In this document: in pieces, positions 63,407 to 64,000 of the stretch
Layout: the number at the start of each line of letters is the position of its first letter
Numbering within the stretch: the stretch's first letter is position 1
Source of the DNA: Dyella_B sp035503745
GTDB lineage: Bacteria > Pseudomonadota > Gammaproteobacteria > Xanthomonadales > Rhodanobacteraceae
NCBI RefSeq assembly: GCF_035503745.1
Contig: NZ_DATJTC010000018.1
Location: forward strand, 138,790-202,789
Length of the DNA: 64,000 bases
Direction: 5' to 3'
Position numbers and translations under genes: made by a program
The notes under the pieces: model-generated
The model's database searches: none
What the model was told of the DNA's origin: nothing
Seen by the model: only the letters and a program-made list of their open reading frames with translations

Positions 63407-63595
63407 ATGCAGCAATTCATCCCCTTTGAAGACGACTGGGACGCCCTGGAACAGATGCGTCCCGATGCCCTGATTCCCTACCGCGTGGGCCTCGTTCAGG
63501 CTCATGAGCCGGCAGGCGTTCAAAAATCGGTCGCGCCGGCGCCGGTGCAGCCCGGTTGCAGTGCCGGCGTCCCGCCTGGTCCCGGTCGCCAATAG
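63407..63595 (+). CDS. hypothetical small protein
   Basis: 62 aa from the ATG at 63407 with GAGGA upstream. The N-terminus MQQFIPFEDDWDALEQMRPD is compact and acidic and looks genuine; the tail is Pro/Gly-rich and may be poorly constrained. I do not know its function. Confidence 0.55.
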   Translation: MQQFIPFEDDWDALEQMRPDALIPYRVGLVQAHEPAGVQKSVAPAPVQPGCSAGVPPGPGRQ

Positions 63596-63841
63596 CCAGG
63601 TTTCAAGCACGGTGCGGGAGCCGCCCGCACCCGTTGGCCTGGGCGCGGCAGATCCAGAGGCCGCGTACCTGGGCCGTTTCTCGTCCCGGCGGGAGCGCCG
63701 CGGCGAAAATTTGGTGCGGAAGCGCGTTTTTGCCCCTTCACAGAAACCCGGGCCGGCGCTATGATTCCACCCCCTTCGACAGAAAGCCCAGGCTCGAGGG
63801 GTTCCCCAAAAAACCGAGCGCAACTTTCCAAATTTTGGGTG
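63596..63841. other. non-coding stretch upstream of the rRNA promoter
   Basis: No gene is seen. A second weak promoter is possible (TTCACA at 63738-63743, TATGAT at 63760-63765, 16-bp spacing). An A/T-rich patch (63805-63840) just before the main -35 could be an UP element. Confidence 0.4.
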
Positions 63842-63869
63842 TTGACGGAAGGCTAAAGGGATGTAGAAT
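63842..63869 (+). promoter_or_regulatory. rRNA operon promoter
   Basis: TTGACG (63842-63847), 16 bp, TAGAAT (63864-63869), then a G/C-rich discriminator GGGCGGC, as in growth-rate-controlled rRNA promoters. The boxA-like sequence downstream supports this reading. Confidence 0.75.
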
Positions 63870-63929
63870 GGGCGGCTCACCCGGGACGAAACGCTTCGGG
63901 GCGATCTTCAAGAGAAGGTTGCAAGTGAT

Positions 63930-63941
63930 TGATCTTTGACA
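63930..63941 (+). promoter_or_regulatory. boxA-like antitermination site in the 16S rRNA leader
   Basis: TGATCTTTGACA matches the E. coli rrn boxA (TGCTCTTTAACA) at 10 of 12 positions. It implies that a 16S rRNA gene begins just past position 64000; no rRNA sequence itself lies in the window. Confidence 0.65.
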
Positions 63942-64000
63942 GTGTGCGCAGGTGACTTGTGTGGGCGCCTTGCGGTGGAAGGGAAACCTGTCCATAAATG

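Noticed and set aside
63842..64000. Start of the 16S rRNA gene within the window
   Set aside because: Only promoter and leader sequence can be recognised; no conserved 16S 5' sequence is present.

Overview
The window is high-GC DNA with densely packed genes and small gaps. The protein types and gene order suggest a gammaproteobacterium of the Xanthomonadales/Lysobacterales, most likely a Rhodanobacteraceae relative such as Dyella, Rhodanobacter, Frateuria or Luteibacter. This placement is inference from the pcm-tolC-waaA neighbourhood, a short-LID adenylate kinase, a PPi-type phosphofructokinase and apparently leaderless promoters. It is chromosomal and mostly housekeeping. I see no phage, transposase, CRISPR array or tRNA gene.

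Layout. (1) 1-12.5 kb is assimilatory sulfate metabolism: a CysB-type regulator, a minus-strand operon cysJ-cysI-cysH-sat/cysC, and a divergent plus-strand operon of an oxyanion-type porin, sulfate-binding protein, cysT, cysW and cysA. The two operons share one 226-bp divergent control region. (2) 12.6-18.2 kb holds glnE, an ELM1-like protein, a RutE-like nitroreductase, a YceI protein and a small zinc-finger protein. (3) 18.3-28 kb is envelope biogenesis: glycosyltransferases, an O-antigen ligase, a polysaccharide deacetylase, an LpxL-type acyltransferase, the Kdo transferase WaaA, TolC and Pcm. (4) 28-38 kb has a TetR regulator, a TPP riboswitch with thiC, an AraC regulator divergent from a DUF3224 protein, a quinone oxidoreductase next to the remnant of an MFS transporter, a LysR regulator and a MocR regulator. 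(5) 35.8-47.3 kb carries three pyrophosphate enzymes (soluble PPase, membrane H+-PPase, PPi-phosphofructokinase), then adk and mpl, with a prolyl 4-hydroxylase-like protein and a prolyl oligopeptidase between them. (6) 47.3-51.2 kb holds a two-gene ABC exporter, a Lon-N-domain protein and an SDR. (7) 51.4-58.4 kb is the most interesting stretch: a six-gene cluster with the organisation of a Fap functional amyloid operon (fapA-B-C-D-E-F-like). It is preceded by a textbook sigma-54 promoter and paired TGTTACA enhancer-like sites, and a VpsR-like sigma-54 activator gene lies convergent at its far end. (8) 58.5-64 kb has an argD-like aminotransferase, gloA, a voltage-gated-type K+ channel with a zinc-ribbon tail, thiE-hemL, rubredoxin, and the promoter and boxA-like leader of an rRNA operon whose 16S gene starts beyond the window.

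How the parts work together. The sulfur genes form a complete route from periplasmic sulfate to sulfide (uptake, activation to PAPS, reduction to sulfite, reduction to sulfide). Sulfate activation and amino-acid activation release PPi, which the PPase, H+-PPase and PPi-PFK genes can use. In the Fap-like cluster the inferred roles are: two repeat proteins as fibre subunits, a C39 peptidase as processing enzyme, a coiled-coil-plus-barrel protein as outer-membrane exporter, and two accessory secreted proteins.

Regulatory DNA read here includes the TPP riboswitch, the sigma-54 promoter, inverted-repeat operators before lysR, cysJ and the araC/DUF3224 pair, several rho-independent terminators, REP-like palindromes, and four genes where a -10 hexamer sits 6-7 nt before the first ATG, suggesting leaderless mRNAs.
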